A DNA stretch of 64,000 nt from Thermothielavioides terrestris NRRL 8126 (lineage: Eukaryota > Ascomycota > Sordariomycetes > Sordariales > Chaetomiaceae), in assembly GCF_000226115.1 (NCBI RefSeq), contig NC_016457.1, positions 62,001 to 126,000 on the forward strand. The letters are read 5' to 3'. This document shows, one piece after another, positions 33,006 through 45,454 of the stretch (position 1 is its first letter; each line of letters begins with the position of its first letter). A program made the translations under genes and the position numbers. The notes beneath the pieces are model-generated. The model was not told where the DNA came from, ran no database searches, and saw only the letters and a list, made by a program, of their open reading frames with translations.

Positions 33006-36000
33006 TCATCCCCCTCCGGGACCGGCGGCCTCCGGTTGTGCATCCCCTGTTTTCGCCTCGCCATCTGCCTTCCCGTCCCCGGCAAGCTCCGTCTTCCCCG
33101 GGTCTGCGTCACTGCTGCCAGCACCATCCTGGACAGGATGACCAGCACCGCCAGGATCAGCGATGTCGCGGCCAGCTGCCTCGCCAGGCTCGGCAGCCCG
33201 GGCCTTCTTCCTCTCGGAACCATCATTGGCAGTGAGCTGGCCCATGATCGGTGCCGGGGCGGTCGCAAGTTCGTTCGAGAGGGACAGGCCTGTTGTGGAG
33301 GGCGCGTTGCCTGCGCCGAACCCTTCTTGGGTGACGCTTGCTACTTGGTGTTGGCTGCTTTCCGCCACCCCGCCCACGGGCCGCTGAATGTCGTCGTTGC
33401 CCTGCGGAGCCGGCTGCATCTGGTGCGGTTGTTGGAGGACGTAGCCATGCGCGTACGACGGCTGCGCTGGCCACTGGGGTTGTGGGAAAGACGGTACGCC
33501 CTGGGCGTGCGGCGGGATGGTCGCGGCGGCTACGCCCGGGTGTGGTGGCCCAGGGTAGGCGACGGGGACGGGAGGTTGGGCGAGCCTGGAGAACGGCACG
33601 GAGATGGACGTGTTGGGGTCCATCGCGACCGGCATGCTAGGGGGCCACGGCTGAGGCTGCTGCTGTGCTGGAGTGAACTGGGACGCGGCGGGCATGGCGA
33701 TGCTCGGAGGCGCCCAAGGATGCTGCTGTTGTTGAGCAGCAGGCTGGTGCCAAGCTGCCGGCACTTGACCAGGCATCACCACGCCAGGTGCTGCACCGGG
33801 ATGTACTGTCCAAGGGCCTGCCTGGGCGCTGCTCATGAGCTGCGGCGGCTGTTGAGAAGGGTGGATAGCGGGTTGGTGCACGGGTTGATGAAAAGCCGGG
33901 CCGCCAGGCATTTGCGGGCTACTCCATGCCTGGACATGTCCAGTTCCCCACTGTGCCTGCGTGAGACCAGCTGGCGCCCCCGGGTATGGGATTGCTCCAG
34001 GTGCCGTTGAGTATACACCACTCGGATGGTTCGCCATCTGCTGTTGACTGGCCAGAGGCTGTGAAGGCGGCTGTCCCGCGACTACCTGCTGCTGGCCTGC
34101 GACTCCTAGCGCCGGTGTGCCAAAGCCGGCGAGAGGAGCAGCCACGTATCCTTGTACCCAGTATTGGGGATGTTGGGCTTGTGGGTAAGCATGAAGCGGT
34201 GGGTAATTTGCTGGACGTGCCTGGTTATAGCTGAAAGAAGGCGCAGCGACGGGCATTTCGCGAGGATGTGCCTCGGCTACTTGTCCCGAAGCCCTGAGCA
34301 AAGTACCTCCTTGCGGTTGCGACGGCCGGTCAGGGTCTCCTGCGCCTAGGTGTACTTTCTCGGGACCTGTCGAGTCGGTTTTCCCCGGTCTGTTTGGCAC
34401 GGTCCTAGAATCCGCAGTGGCATCGCCGTTGGTTGAGCCGGGCTGAGAATCCTGCCCCTTTGCATCGGGAGCGGGCCCGTGTCCTGGCCAACTCGGGGGT
34501 GTTGGCCCATGGTCTTGGGTTTGACTGCCTGCCAGATGCCCGGAATCAGGAGCGACTGCGGTGCCGGACAACCAGGGCTGCTGCGATGGTTGTTGCGAGA
34601 CGGTAGCAGGGAGCTGCCCTCCAGGTCCGAGCCCAGAACTGATCAGCTGAGGAGGTGTAGGGGTACTCGGCTGCGCCGGGGTGACATGCTGTCCGGCCAG
34701 CAGTCCCGCTTGGCCCTGTACAGGGCCGGGCAGCCAAGCTGGATGCGCCTGGGCTCCAGGTGCTGTGAGGATACCCGCCTGTGCTCCGTGCGTTGCAGCA
34801 TGGGGGGCCGCAGCCGGCCAGGCTTGAGGCTGCCCGGCAGGCGCCGGCTGCGGTGTGCTTAGCACGGGAGCAGTTCCCGGCGGTTCGCCCGGGCCGCTCG
34901 AGGCCGCATGTCTCTGAGCGGCCAACAGTGATCTCTGCCTGTGCAGCGCTGCAGCTTGTGAAGCAGCGACCTGTGCGTTGGTGGCGGCCGCGTGTGCTGT
35001 CGACGCCGCGTTCTTGAGGGCGTCACCGAGTCGACTAGCCGTCTTCTTGCTCCACCTTACCGTGTCCTTACTAAATATCGAGTTGGCAAACCCGCTGAAG
35101 CTTGAGCTCGCTCCGGCGTGCCTGCTGGGCTTGGGTGTGGGTGGTGCAGACGGGGCTGGGAAGCCGGGGTGAGCCAGGCTCGTCGCCGGAGGCGCCACCG
35201 GCGTCGATAGGTTGGGCGAGGTCGCGTTGGCGATAGCCGAAGCCGCCGGCCCAGAAGACGCAACTGGGGCTGGGATGGTAGGAGGCTTAGCGGGGAGCGC
35301 AGCCGGCGTGTATGTCGGCCCTATCGGCGCGAGAGCCGGTTCATGAGTTGCTGAGGGGCCTTGAATCGCTGTTGTGTGAGCTTGGTGAGGAGTTGCTGCC
35401 GGTGAGGGAGGCTGAGCGGTAATAGGGGACATGGCCGAATGAGCTCGATGTCCGAGGTAAGCCGAAGGCGTAGCGGAAGCGGCAGCAACCGGAGGCGGAC
35501 CGGCCGCGGGTTGGACGGGGTCAAGACTGGGGCTTGGTGTCGACAGGCGGGCAAGGCTGGGCGGGGAGCTCGAAGCAACAGCATCGTGCCCTGCAGCCCC
35601 GAGAGCTGGTATAAGGCCTTCATGGTCAAGAGGCGGCGGCTTTTGGGTCACGATAAGGCCCCCGCTTTCAAGAGAAGACAACGCCGGGTCCGGACGCGCA
35701 GGCTCGCAAGGAGAAGCCTGCGCGGCATCTAGGTTCTTTGTGGAACCCGGGCCAGGAGGGTCAGAGTGACCGTCTGCCATCAGAATAGACTTTGGTGGTT
35801 GGGCAGGCTCGACACTGCTTTGGGGACTAGGGTTTATCTGGGCAACTGTTGAAGGCTCGGTACTTCGGGAGCTTGAGTTGTTCTGGTAGCCACTGGACAC
35901 TGCTGCAGGTTCTGATCCCGGCAGCTCGGCAATGAAGCTCTGGGCTGGTTGGACTTGCCCGGCAGGCGTCCATGTTGCCAATGCGATGTTCCCGGCGGGC

Positions 36001-36812
36001 GGTGGGTAGAGAGAAGCCTCCATCTCGAAGACAGGCGGTGTTGGGAATGCCCAAGCATGTCCCGGGGCCTCGGCGGGCGCCTGCTGCGGCGAATAATACG
36101 CTTGATAACCCGGGCTCGGCGCCGGCGTGGGCGGTGAAAAATGGCCCGTTGACGGCGGCTTCAACGGCGGCGCCTCGAGAGGCTTTCCGTGCCCTGCTAC
36201 TGGTTTCCGAAGGAGACGTGGAGGCGCCGGACTCGCCCCGCCGATTCTCAGGTTGGCCATCCCAACCTCCGGCGGGAGCCGTGGCTGGTGGCCGGACGGT
36301 GGAACATGCTGCGCTGCTTCGACTTGAGCTCCATGGGGTGGTGACCACGAAGGCTTCTGGCCCGGAGGCTGCTGTTGCTGGGCCGGCGGCCAGTCTGGGG
36401 AGTGCTGCGCCGATGTGTGCGTGGGCGCCTGGTGCGCCATGAGGACGGGGGTGGTGGCCCCGCTGGCCGTGAAGCTGTGGACGCCAGGGGAGCGGCGGGC
36501 GGAGTGCAGGCCACACGAGCTCCCGTGTATCTGTCAACGTGAACGTGAAGTGGATGAACACGCCCAGCGCCTGAGACATGGGGCTCTTCAGGCCCAGGGG
36601 TCCGAATCCGAATCCTCTGCTTAGCGCTGAACCGCTAGGCCGTAATCGGAGCCCTCCGGCTCAGCCTCAGCTCGGCAATAACTTACAGTTAAGCGCCCAT
36701 CGGAGTTATCGCCTGGGATCTCGCGGAAAACGGGTGTTGTCTCATCAAGGTCCCGTGGCGTGGTGTATTCGACATGCAACCTTGCGTACACGCCAGAGTG
36801 ACGCAGTTCCAT
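33006..36812 (-). CDS. Very long Pro/Ala/Gln-rich disordered protein; 5' part possibly cut by element 2
   Basis: An uninterrupted frame of 1175 codons (36530-33006) ends in TGA. Upstream, a consensus intron (36686-36531, ACT|GTAAGT to TTGACAG|ATA, 156 bp) joins it in phase to an exon that stays open to the edge of copia element 2 at 36888. The first ATG available after the element is at 36812 (MELRHSGVYARL); the first ATG within the long exon is at 36440. The protein is dominated by Pro, Ala, Gln, Ser and Gly, with QQQQ runs. One segment looks helical and conserved: S-I-F-S-K-D-T-V-R-W-S-K-K-T-A-S, followed by Ala-rich heptads. The C-terminus is acidic and Gly-rich. I do not recognise a catalytic domain; a scaffold or trafficking role is only a guess. 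Possibly the authentic start lay upstream of 36887 and was displaced by the insertion. Confidence 0.65.
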
Positions 36813-36887
36813 ATCTGGACTGATTATGATCAGGACACAGATCTGGGTTGTTTGCTGCCCTGATCGGCTACGCAGGATGTCCCCATG

Positions 36888-37086
36888 TGTCACGTCAGGG
36901 GTAAGGGGTTCAGAGCTTGGTATAGCGCACTGGCCATGATTTCCCCACTCCTAGATATATATATACCACGCTCTGTTCAGTCCTTAGCTTTCCTTTGTAC
37001 TAGAACAACGTACTCTCTTTGTATTCCGATACTCTACTACGATCCTACTGTTGTATCTATATATTGTAGCTCGCTATAGCGTGTCA
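36888..37086 (+). repeat. 5' LTR of element 2
   Basis: 199 bp, TGTCACGTCA to AGCGTGTCA. The outer (left) part is near-ancestral; the inner end is TpA-rich. It aligns without gaps to 43672-43870. Confidence 0.95.
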
Positions 37087-40000
37087 GTTATAAGCCTAGG
37101 CGCTCTATAATTGTATATAGCAAGTAACCTATAGCAAGCTCTCTCTCTCTCTCTCTTTTTCTTATACTCTATATCTTAATATAACAACTACCGAGAGCAA
37201 CTCAACTATTATACTCTAGTCCTATATAGATTAGACCAAGTGGTTTATAGAGCTTAAGATCTTAGCTCTAAGTAATAGTATCTAGGATAAATACGATCTA
37301 GATACTCCTAATGAGCCTTAGGATAAGCGACTAAAAGTCCCTATAGAGGAAAACGCGATCGAAGAGCTTTATAAAAAGTGTACTAAGGTATTAGGCGTTC
37401 TTCTAGAGCAAGTTTAGACTCCTATTAAGTAAAAGGTTACTACTAAGCTCGAAGCTATATATAAAGACTACCTTATAATCTCTATTATCTAGGAGAGTAG
37501 GGTTAAATCGCGTTCGCTTATCAACTAGTAGATTATACGCTTTGTCTACTAGCCTTTGCTTAACGCTATATATATTGCTATCTTAAACACTAGCTTTAGT
37601 AGCCCCTAGGCCCTTATTTATAAGCTCTATAAGTAGTTTATACCTACCAATATTCTTATAGAAGATATAGCTGCTTACTAGTATATAATAGTCCTATAAG
37701 AAGCTTATAGAGTAGGTATCAATCTATATAAGTAGTACTATTTTTAGAACAAGGCGTATCTATATATAAAGAGCTTTAATATCCTAGAGGTTATTGGACC
37801 TAGAGCTTCTAAGCACCTTATTAAGGCGGTCGGTCACTAGATCGCCCTAGACTAGGCTCGCTACTAGCTCTCTAAGATCAAGGTACTCGAAGCTAAAGGG
37901 CGTTTAATTCCTATTCTCGATAAGCTAGACGTTTACCTTAATATTTAGATCGACAACGCCTACTTTAAAGGGCTTAGCTATAGTATATTTACCTCTTTAG
38001 GAGTAGCTTAAGGCAATAGTTCCTTGGATAGCGTAGGCTCTTATAGCTTAAAGCTCTACCTATACCTTTACAAGGCTAATAGCAAATATAAATAAAAGCT
38101 AGTCGACTACTAGTTTCTTTAGACGGTAGTTACTAGGGTAGAGAAGGGCCGTTATAAGTTTTTAGAAGTGTAGATTACTAAAATTAGGGAGTACCTCAAT
38201 GAACTAAAGTAGTATTCCCTTTAGAAGAGCCTTTAAAAGTAGTATAGCTCTAGCTCTATAAAGTAGAGGAACTCTAGTTTAGCTCTTCTTAATAAAATCG
38301 TCTATACTATTATCGACCTAAGCCTCTTTAGTAAAGAAGCTTACTATCTACTTATATTCTTAACCACTATTATCTATTAGCTCTTTTAGAGTACTCTCTT
38401 TAACAACTATACTACTCTATATATTATTAACGATAAGAAGCTCCTAGTTCTTAGTACCTTTGTACTATTAGGAGACGGTGACTATATAGAAGTAGGTACT
38501 ACTACTTTCCCTATTTTAGGAAGAGGAGAGTATATTATAAAGGGGGTACTAGATAGAGAGTAGAGGAAAGGAACTATAGACCTCTATTTAAAGAACGTCG
38601 TTATAGTAGAAGGCTTTTATACTAATATTATATTAGAAACTACTCTATATATAGCTAATATCTAGTATTTAAGTCTAGACTACTCTCTATAGTATAGAAC
38701 ACTTAAAAAGAGTATAAAGGTCAAGTAATTAGTTTATAAGTTCAATATAGTTTTCCTTAAATCGAAGAACCTTTCCTCTTACTTTTATACTCTTCAACCT
38801 TTATAGAGCTTTATAGGCCTAGTAATAGTGAATATAGTTGTTTATAAGGATAATATAAGGTTATATATATTATATACGCCTTGAGAGAGAGAAGATACTA
38901 AGGAGCTTTAATATAAGAGATCTAGACATCTAGGTTAAAGAGCTCTTTAGGCATTGGCGTAGAGCGCTAAAAACGTTAAGATCTAGGGAACGCCGACGAT
39001 CGAATATAAGGTATATACTCTATTATATACTAGGGAATATAATATGCTTTATAAGATAGAGTATCGTACTCTACGCCCGTTCTAGTATATCTCCTAGGAC
39101 CTCTTTTTATTCCTTTCTAGGTTTAACAGATCCTAGTACCTTTTTACGATTAAGGACGAATTTAGTAGAAGGATCTAGGCTTTTACGCTCTCTAATAAGG
39201 GTTAAACCAAGCTCTTTAATACTATTAGAGCTTTTAAATACTAGGTTAAACAGTAATAGGGACTTAATGTCTATAAGATCCGCTAGGACAATGATATAGG
39301 AGTTATTACGTTAGAAGATCACTAACTAATAGCTTATTAGCTCTAGGTATACAACAAAGGCATTAACTTAGAGCTTATACTAATATATACTCTATAGCTA
39401 AATAGAGCTTTAGAGTAGATAGGACAAGTCTTATAGCTTAAAAGTATAAAGATACTTACTATTATAAACCTATCTACGAAGCTTTAGCTAAAGGGAATAA
39501 AGGTAATAGCCTTTTTATATTCTATCTCGCCTAGCTATATTTATAGTCTTTGAAGCTTTAACAAGGTACTCTACTCCTAGTTTAAGAACTACTTTCGTTA
39601 GTAAGAGCTAACCTTCTACTAAATGCTAATAGCGAATCTACGCCTCGACTAGTCTAGGATCTTCATATACGGCTATAGAGTATACCCCTTAGATAAGGAG
39701 TATAAAGCTAAGTATTAGAAGAGAGAATTCAAAGTATAGCTATATAGGCGAATTAGGTATCTAGTTGGATATAGAGTATCCAATATTTACTATATCTAGG
39801 TGCCTAAGCTTAACAAGGTTATTATAACAAAAAACGTAATATTCGATGAAAGGACCTTTTACTATCTAAGTAAAGAAGAGCTTCTAGCTTAAGAAGTTAC
39901 TATTGTTAAAGAGGTAGCAAAGTACTTAGACAAGGGGGTTAAAGAGACCTAGGACACTAGGTCGATTCTTTAAACGCTCTACGAACTTAAATATAGAGGA

Positions 40001-43000
40001 CTAATATTTAAGTCTATTACTATTATAGTTCTTAAACGTAAGAGTATACTACTAGGTTAAGACTTAGAGGTAGAGGAAATATATATATAGGGTAGACTCT
40101 TAACCCCTAAGATATTATTAAAACTATAGGCTTAGCTATAGAAAGAGCTTATAGACGGAGGTAATAACGGAAATAGGGGTCTAGTCGATAATTCTAATAC
40201 TCTTCTAGAGACTAGCGAAGTACCTAGGGATCTTGGGCTAGCTATAGCCGTTCTACGAAGCACTACTCCTAAAAGCGAATATAGGGCTTCTCCGCCTATA
40301 GAGCCCCTAGCTCTATAAAGTAAGTATAAGGAGGCGTCTCCGCCTATAGAGCTTATAGCTCTATAAAGTAAGGAAAAGGATATATTCTACAATACAATAG
40401 AATATATAGTAGAGTAAGATACTTAGCCTATAGAGCTTAAAACTCTATAAATATAACCTTCGACTAATAAGCTAGGAACGAGTATACTAAAACTGTAATA
40501 TAAGCCTAGAGAGTATCTTATACCTATAAAGAGGAGTATATAGAGTTAGAAGCCTTCTATAAAAGCGTATAAGAATATAGCTCTAAGTATAGCTTTGAAA
40601 TATATATACATTTTCTTTATTAGGTCGTTGGAAATATAGGAGAACCTAGGGCTAAGGTTCTAGACTAATCACCTAGATCCTACTCCTTAGGAACACTACG
40701 ATAGTAATAAGACGCTTTTCCCTATATCTTAGGAGGGTATTAAAACGCTTTTCCTAAAGTCGTTTTAGACCTTATATATAGTGTTTACTACTACTACTAG
40801 CTAGATACTAACGATATATTATAATACTGAGCTCCCTCCTCTCTTAAAGAGCTAGAGAGACTTAGAGAACTACCTATATAGGAAGGAGTTTAAGGCGGCT
40901 ATATATAAAGAGATCTATAATCTTATAAGCAAAGGAACGTAGTAAGAGATTAAACAAGAGTATATAAAAACGAGGCCTCTACCTTTAAAATAGGTATTCG
41001 ACTATAAGCTCAACAAAGATAATAACTTTAAAAAGTGCAAAGTATATATCTATATATAAGGCGATCTATAGGACACTACTAATATTATAAATATATATAT
41101 AGCTACCTTCGCTATACGCTCTTTTTATACTATTATAGCGCTTATAGTATACTTTGACCTCGAGGTAAAGTAGTTTAATATTAAATAGACGTTCCTAAAT
41201 ACAAGGAGGCTAGATATAGAGTAAGTAACTTATAAGCTTCTAAAGGGATTTAAGAAACTAGAGATCTACGTAGAGCTCTTAAAGGCTCTCTATAGGCTAA
41301 AGGACTTACTACTCCTATAGTATAATAAGTTCTATAGTACTTTTAAGGAGCTTAGTATATAGCTCTCTATAGAAGAACCCTACTTGTTCCTCGACCCTAA
41401 GAAGAAGATAATCTTTATCTTCTATATCGATAACTTCTTAGTAGTTTACTATCGAGATAACGCTATAGCTATAAAGTATATTATAAAGGGTATTAAGACG
41501 AAGTATAAGGTATATAAGCAAGGCAATGTCGAATACTTCCTTAGGATTAAGGTTATCTATAACTATAGAGTATATAAGATTTAGCTTATATACGACTAGT
41601 ATATCGAGAAGATTATAAAGAAGTATAGTCTCTCTAATATTGTAAATGCTTTGGCTATTCCTCTCCTTATAGAGAAGCTTTGTAAGTTTGAGGAAGAGGC
41701 GACCCCTAAATAGGTCAAACTGTACCAAAAGCTTATAGGCTCGATCCTCTACTCTATAGTTATAATCTAGCCTAACGTCGCGTTTATAGCTATAAAGCTC
41801 TCTTAGTTCTTAACAAATCTAGGACTAGAGTATATTAAAGTAGTAAAACAAGTTATCTAATACTTATATACTATACACTTCCTTAGTATATAGTATAGGG
41901 ATAGGGTTGTTCACTAGGTACTTTAGATTATATCTAATGTATTATATATTAACGATCTAGATATACAATGCTCTTTATAGGGCTATATTATAATACTCTT
42001 TAGCAAGTTGATCTCCTAGAAGGCTATATAGCAAGATACTATTACTATATCTTTTATCGAAACGGAGTTGAAAGCTCTATTAGTTACTATAGCTAAAACG
42101 ATTGCTCTAAAACGCTTATTTAGGGACCTCGCGTTTAAGACTAGAGAGCCTTAGAAGATCTTTTATAATAACTAATAGACGATTCGCCTTATAGTAGAAG
42201 AGTATATAAGAATTAACATTCGCCTATACTATATAGATATTTATAATATATAGCTTCGTTAAAAGTATTAAAATAAGTAGTTCGACGTACTCTACCTTCC
42301 TATAGTATAGATACCTATAGACGGTTTAACGAAGTAGCTCTCAAGGTAGAAGTTTAAATACTTTTATACTCTATTAAACCTTTAAAATATATATTAGGTA
42401 AGAAAAGAGTAGAGGAGTCAACTATCTTCTTTTTAAAGACTATCTACTACTACTGTTCTACGCTCTTGCCTTATATATTCTAACGATTAATAAGCTCTAT
42501 TATCGCTACCTTTCCCTAAAGTCGAAGGATCTTAGCTTATATCTCTAACTACTCTACTAGCTCTATTGTCTATACAACGACCTACTCTAGCTCCTAATTA
42601 TCAACTAGTTTATTGCTCTCTACCTACTTAGAGAGCACCTTCTATACCTTACTTTCTATTAACGCTATAGGTATAAAACCAAAGGGGTTATCTAGGGCTC
42701 TACCCTAGATAACCGTAGGAACCTCCTATACCTACTCCTATACTTATATCTATTACTAAGGCTACTACTCCTCTAGCTCTACTATCTCTATATTCTACTA
42801 TTCTCCCTCTTCCTCGACCTTCTAGAGATCGTTTAGGAGTATACGAAGTATAAGGCAAATCTTCTTTATAGCCTACTCGACTATTAAATAAAGGGTATAG
42901 AGCAGTAGATAATTAGGACTTACCTTCTAGTTAAGGTCGTTAATAGCTATAGTCAAAGCTTATACCTTTTCTATAGTAGTAGGTAGGATTAGCTTATAGC

Positions 43001-43671
43001 TATAGTTAAAGTGTTTATAGTGCTAGTAGTATATACTATAGCTATTATAGTTGTAGTAGGTTCTATTGTAGAAGCCTATAAAAGCGGTATATATACAACC
43101 TAGGTATAGGATCTTATACTCTATAGTCATTTATAGGGTATAACTAGGGGGTATATTAGAGCGATATAGTAGTGAGCTAGAAAGAAGAGTATATAATTTA
43201 TTCGACTAGGGGACTATAGCGCTAATTAGAAGAAGGCGTAGCAGGCTCTTTAGAAGTAGTATATAAGGTAGTAGGCTCTACTACAAGCTCTTTAACGCTA
43301 TTACCCTGCTCTAAAGGAGTAGACAAAGGTATAGGCGATTCGTCTAAGAAGATATTAAAGTACAAAGGTATAGTAGTCTTATACGCTCTAGGGAGCTAGG
43401 AATAGTGATAGTGGTAGTAGCTACTATATATACGAATAAGAGGATATATATAGGAAGAAGGAAGCTTAAGCTTCTATAAGCAAGAATTTATACTTCCCCT
43501 TAGATCTAAGCGCTCTAATTGGCTAGAACTACGCTTTAGAATTTCTTATAGCCTTATACAACCTACTCCTATACAACCTACTGTTTATAAGGATTTCCTA
43601 TATTCTAGTTTTTCGCAATGCAGTTGTTCAACTATATACACTCAGGCGCTCTATTGAACAACTAGGGGGTG

Positions 43672-43870
43672 TGTTACGTCAAGGGTAAGGGGTTTAGAGC
43701 TTGGTATAGCGCATTAGCTATAATTTCCCTACTCCTAGATGTATATATACCACGCTCTGTTCAGTCCTTAGCTTTCCTTTGTACTGGAACAATGCACTCT
43801 CTTTGCATTCCGATGCTCTGCTACGATCCTACCGTTGTATCTACACATTGCAGCTCGCTGTAGCGTGTCA
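43672..43870 (+). repeat. 3' LTR of element 2
   Basis: 199 bp, TGTTACGTCA to AGCGTGTCA, followed by the CCATG duplication. The inner (left) part carries the C-to-T/G-to-A changes and the outer end keeps CACATTGCAGC where the 5' copy has TATATTGTAGC. Confidence 0.95.
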
Positions 43871-43875
43871 CCATG

Positions 43876-44055
43876 TCCCTGGGGCCGATCCCATGGCTGT
43901 GTTGTGAGAATCGCAGCTCTGGTCCCGGCCTCCTCCCGTATCAAATATGCTATTCTAGGATGCCAGCTCGTAGCTTGTGTGTAGGCCAACCAGATCAGTT
44001 TAGGTTGTGCTCCCGCCGAACCCGCGTTGGCGGGAGTGTGGACTACGGGACTGAT
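43876..44055 (-). other. Possible displaced 5' coding piece of the Pro-rich gene
   Basis: Reading leftwards on the minus strand, 60 codons (44055-43876) are open, and joining them to 36887-36687 with one CCATG copy gives a single open frame of 127 codons without a stop. It begins right after a 3' splice-like CCTCCTAG. It contains no ATG, so a further upstream exon, or none at all, would be needed. The piece lies in the shared region upstream of the divergent ThuA-like gene. It could equally be 5' UTR that happens to be open. Confidence 0.35.
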
Positions 44056-44268
44056 CTAGGAGGCTCAGAGACTAGGAGTCCACCAAAGTGGAACTGGATA
44101 CTCCCGGTTGGCCTGGAATGGATGCTTGCTTACTTGCTCGACAGTGAGGCCAGGCCAGTGATAGTACCCCGCACCCCAAGAGATCGAGTCCCGAAGGTTT
44201 GCTAATATTTACTCCGCAATTTCGCGGACTAAGCGAACTGACTCTTCGAATCCCATCAAAGGTCAACA

Positions 44269-45045
44269 ATGTCCGCTTCTACTCCCTTCAAAATACTCAT
44301 CTTCAGCCGGACGACGGCGTATCGGCACGACTCGATCCCGGCCGGCATACGAGCCCTGCACCGGCTCGCCGCAGCTTCCTGCTCGGCAGCCGCTGCCGGA
44401 GCCGAGTCCTTCACTGCGGACGACAGCGAGGACCCGTCCGTCTTCACGGCGGCATCCCTGGCGGCATACCGCGTCATTGTCCTCCTGCAGTGCTCCGGGG
44501 AATTCCTGGATGGCCAGCAGCTCGACGCGCTCAAGGGCTTCGTCCGATCCGGGGGCGGCGTCGTCGCTGTCCACTGCGCCAGCTTCGCCATGCAGTCTTC
44601 CGAGTGGTATGGCCGGCTGGTGGGCGCCGTGTTCGACAACCATCCCGAGCCGCAGCTCGGCCGTCTGGAGATTACAGACCCGGGGCACCCCATCATGACC
44701 TGTCGGTGCGCAGGCTCGCAGCAGGAGGAGCGCCCCATCGGGGAACGGACGTGGCTGGATGAGTGGTACAACTTCAAGACGCACCCGCGCGCCGCCAATG
44801 ACGACCTCCACGTTCTGCTTACGGTGGACGAGAAATCGTACCATGGCGGAGCGCACGGAGACGACCACCCGGTCGCTTGGTGCCACGACTTTGACGGCGG
44901 CCGGTGCTTCTACACCTCGCTGGGCCACTTCGACGAGGCGTACGAGGACGACTGGTATATGGGGCAGCTGCTGGGCGGGATCCTCTGGGCCGCCGGTCGG
45001 TTGGCCTCAGAATCAGGGGCAAGGCAGAGTCGAGTGAATGGATGA
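44269..45045 (+). CDS. ThuA-like domain protein
   Basis: Single exon, 258 residues. The N-terminus (FKILIFSRTTAYRHDSIPAG) opens the class I glutamine-amidotransferase-like Rossmann fold of the ThuA family (trehalose utilisation, PF06283). Matching segments follow: YRVIVLLQCSGEFLDGQQLD, GGGVVAVHCASFAMQSSEWY, the TDPGHPIM region, L-D-E-W-Y-N-F, and a C-terminal HPVAWCHDFDGGRCFYTSLG. There is no signal peptide. Members are widespread and their chemistry is unsettled; a sugar-modifying or keto-sugar role has been proposed in bacteria. The start at 44269 is the first ATG that keeps the first beta strand. Its promoter region is bordered by element 2. Confidence 0.9.
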   Translation: MSASTPFKILIFSRTTAYRHDSIPAGIRALHRLAAASCSAAAAGAESFTADDSEDPSVFTAASLAAYRVIVLLQCSGEFLDGQQLDALKGFVRSGGGVVAVHCASFAMQSSEWYGRLVGAVFDNHPEPQLGRLEITDPGHPIMTCRCAGSQQEERPIGERTWLDEWYNFKTHPRAANDDLHVLLTVDEKSYHGGAHGDDHPVAWCHDFDGGRCFYTSLGHFDEAYEDDWYMGQLLGGILWAAGRLASESGARQSRVNG

Positions 45046-45454
45046 AGGGGGGAAGGGGGAGGGAGGGGGAATAGGTGTAGGAGTAAATGGAACTTGAGGC
45101 GGAGTAGTCGTGAGTCGGAGCAATGCCAGCCCTGCTGCCACTGTGCCGTGACGGAGAGGTATTTCCGGACTTGAACGCAGACTTCAAGTTTTGTCGGCCA
45201 CGATGGTCGGCCTACAAGGCAAGTTCACTGCGAGAGACCCGTGATTAAACGCCGCATTGAAATTTTTACCACTGTGTATTCTGCACTCCATAATGGAACC
45301 TATTACCTTGCCAAGCTGACTGGCGCAGTCCGGATTTGGAACTTTTAATTTAAACAAGCCACACCACGTTTCTACACGGTACGTTAATTGCTTGTCCCTT
45401 TTCAAAATCATCTGCGCCCCTGTGTAATATCTGCCTATTCGTGAGCAGAGCGAA
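45046..45454. other. Intergenic DNA
   Basis: Spacer between the ThuA-like and PLD-like genes (same strand). A purine-rich GGGGGAAGGGGGAGGGAGGG run follows the ThuA stop. No gene is seen. Confidence 0.5.

Larger units (their letters stand above)
36888..43870 (+). mobile_element. RIP-inactivated Ty1/copia LTR retrotransposon (element 2)
   Basis: A complete 6983-bp element with 199-bp LTRs and a 5-bp duplication CCATG (36883-36887 and 43871-43875). The coding strand is plus: a gag-like region lies from about 37220, the RT carries F-Y-I-D-N at 41420-41434 in a short surviving frame (41384-41584), and an RNase H-like stretch lies near 42004-42130. The RT context LFLDPKKKIIFIFYIDNFLV is copia-type. 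A purine run (AGGGGGTG) abuts the right LTR at 43664-43671. TpA saturation and stops in every frame show heavy RIP; no functional protein is possible. It is less than 0.1 kb upstream of the first ATG of the Pro-rich gene. It is not closely similar to element 1 in LTR sequence, so the two are different families. Confidence 0.93.
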
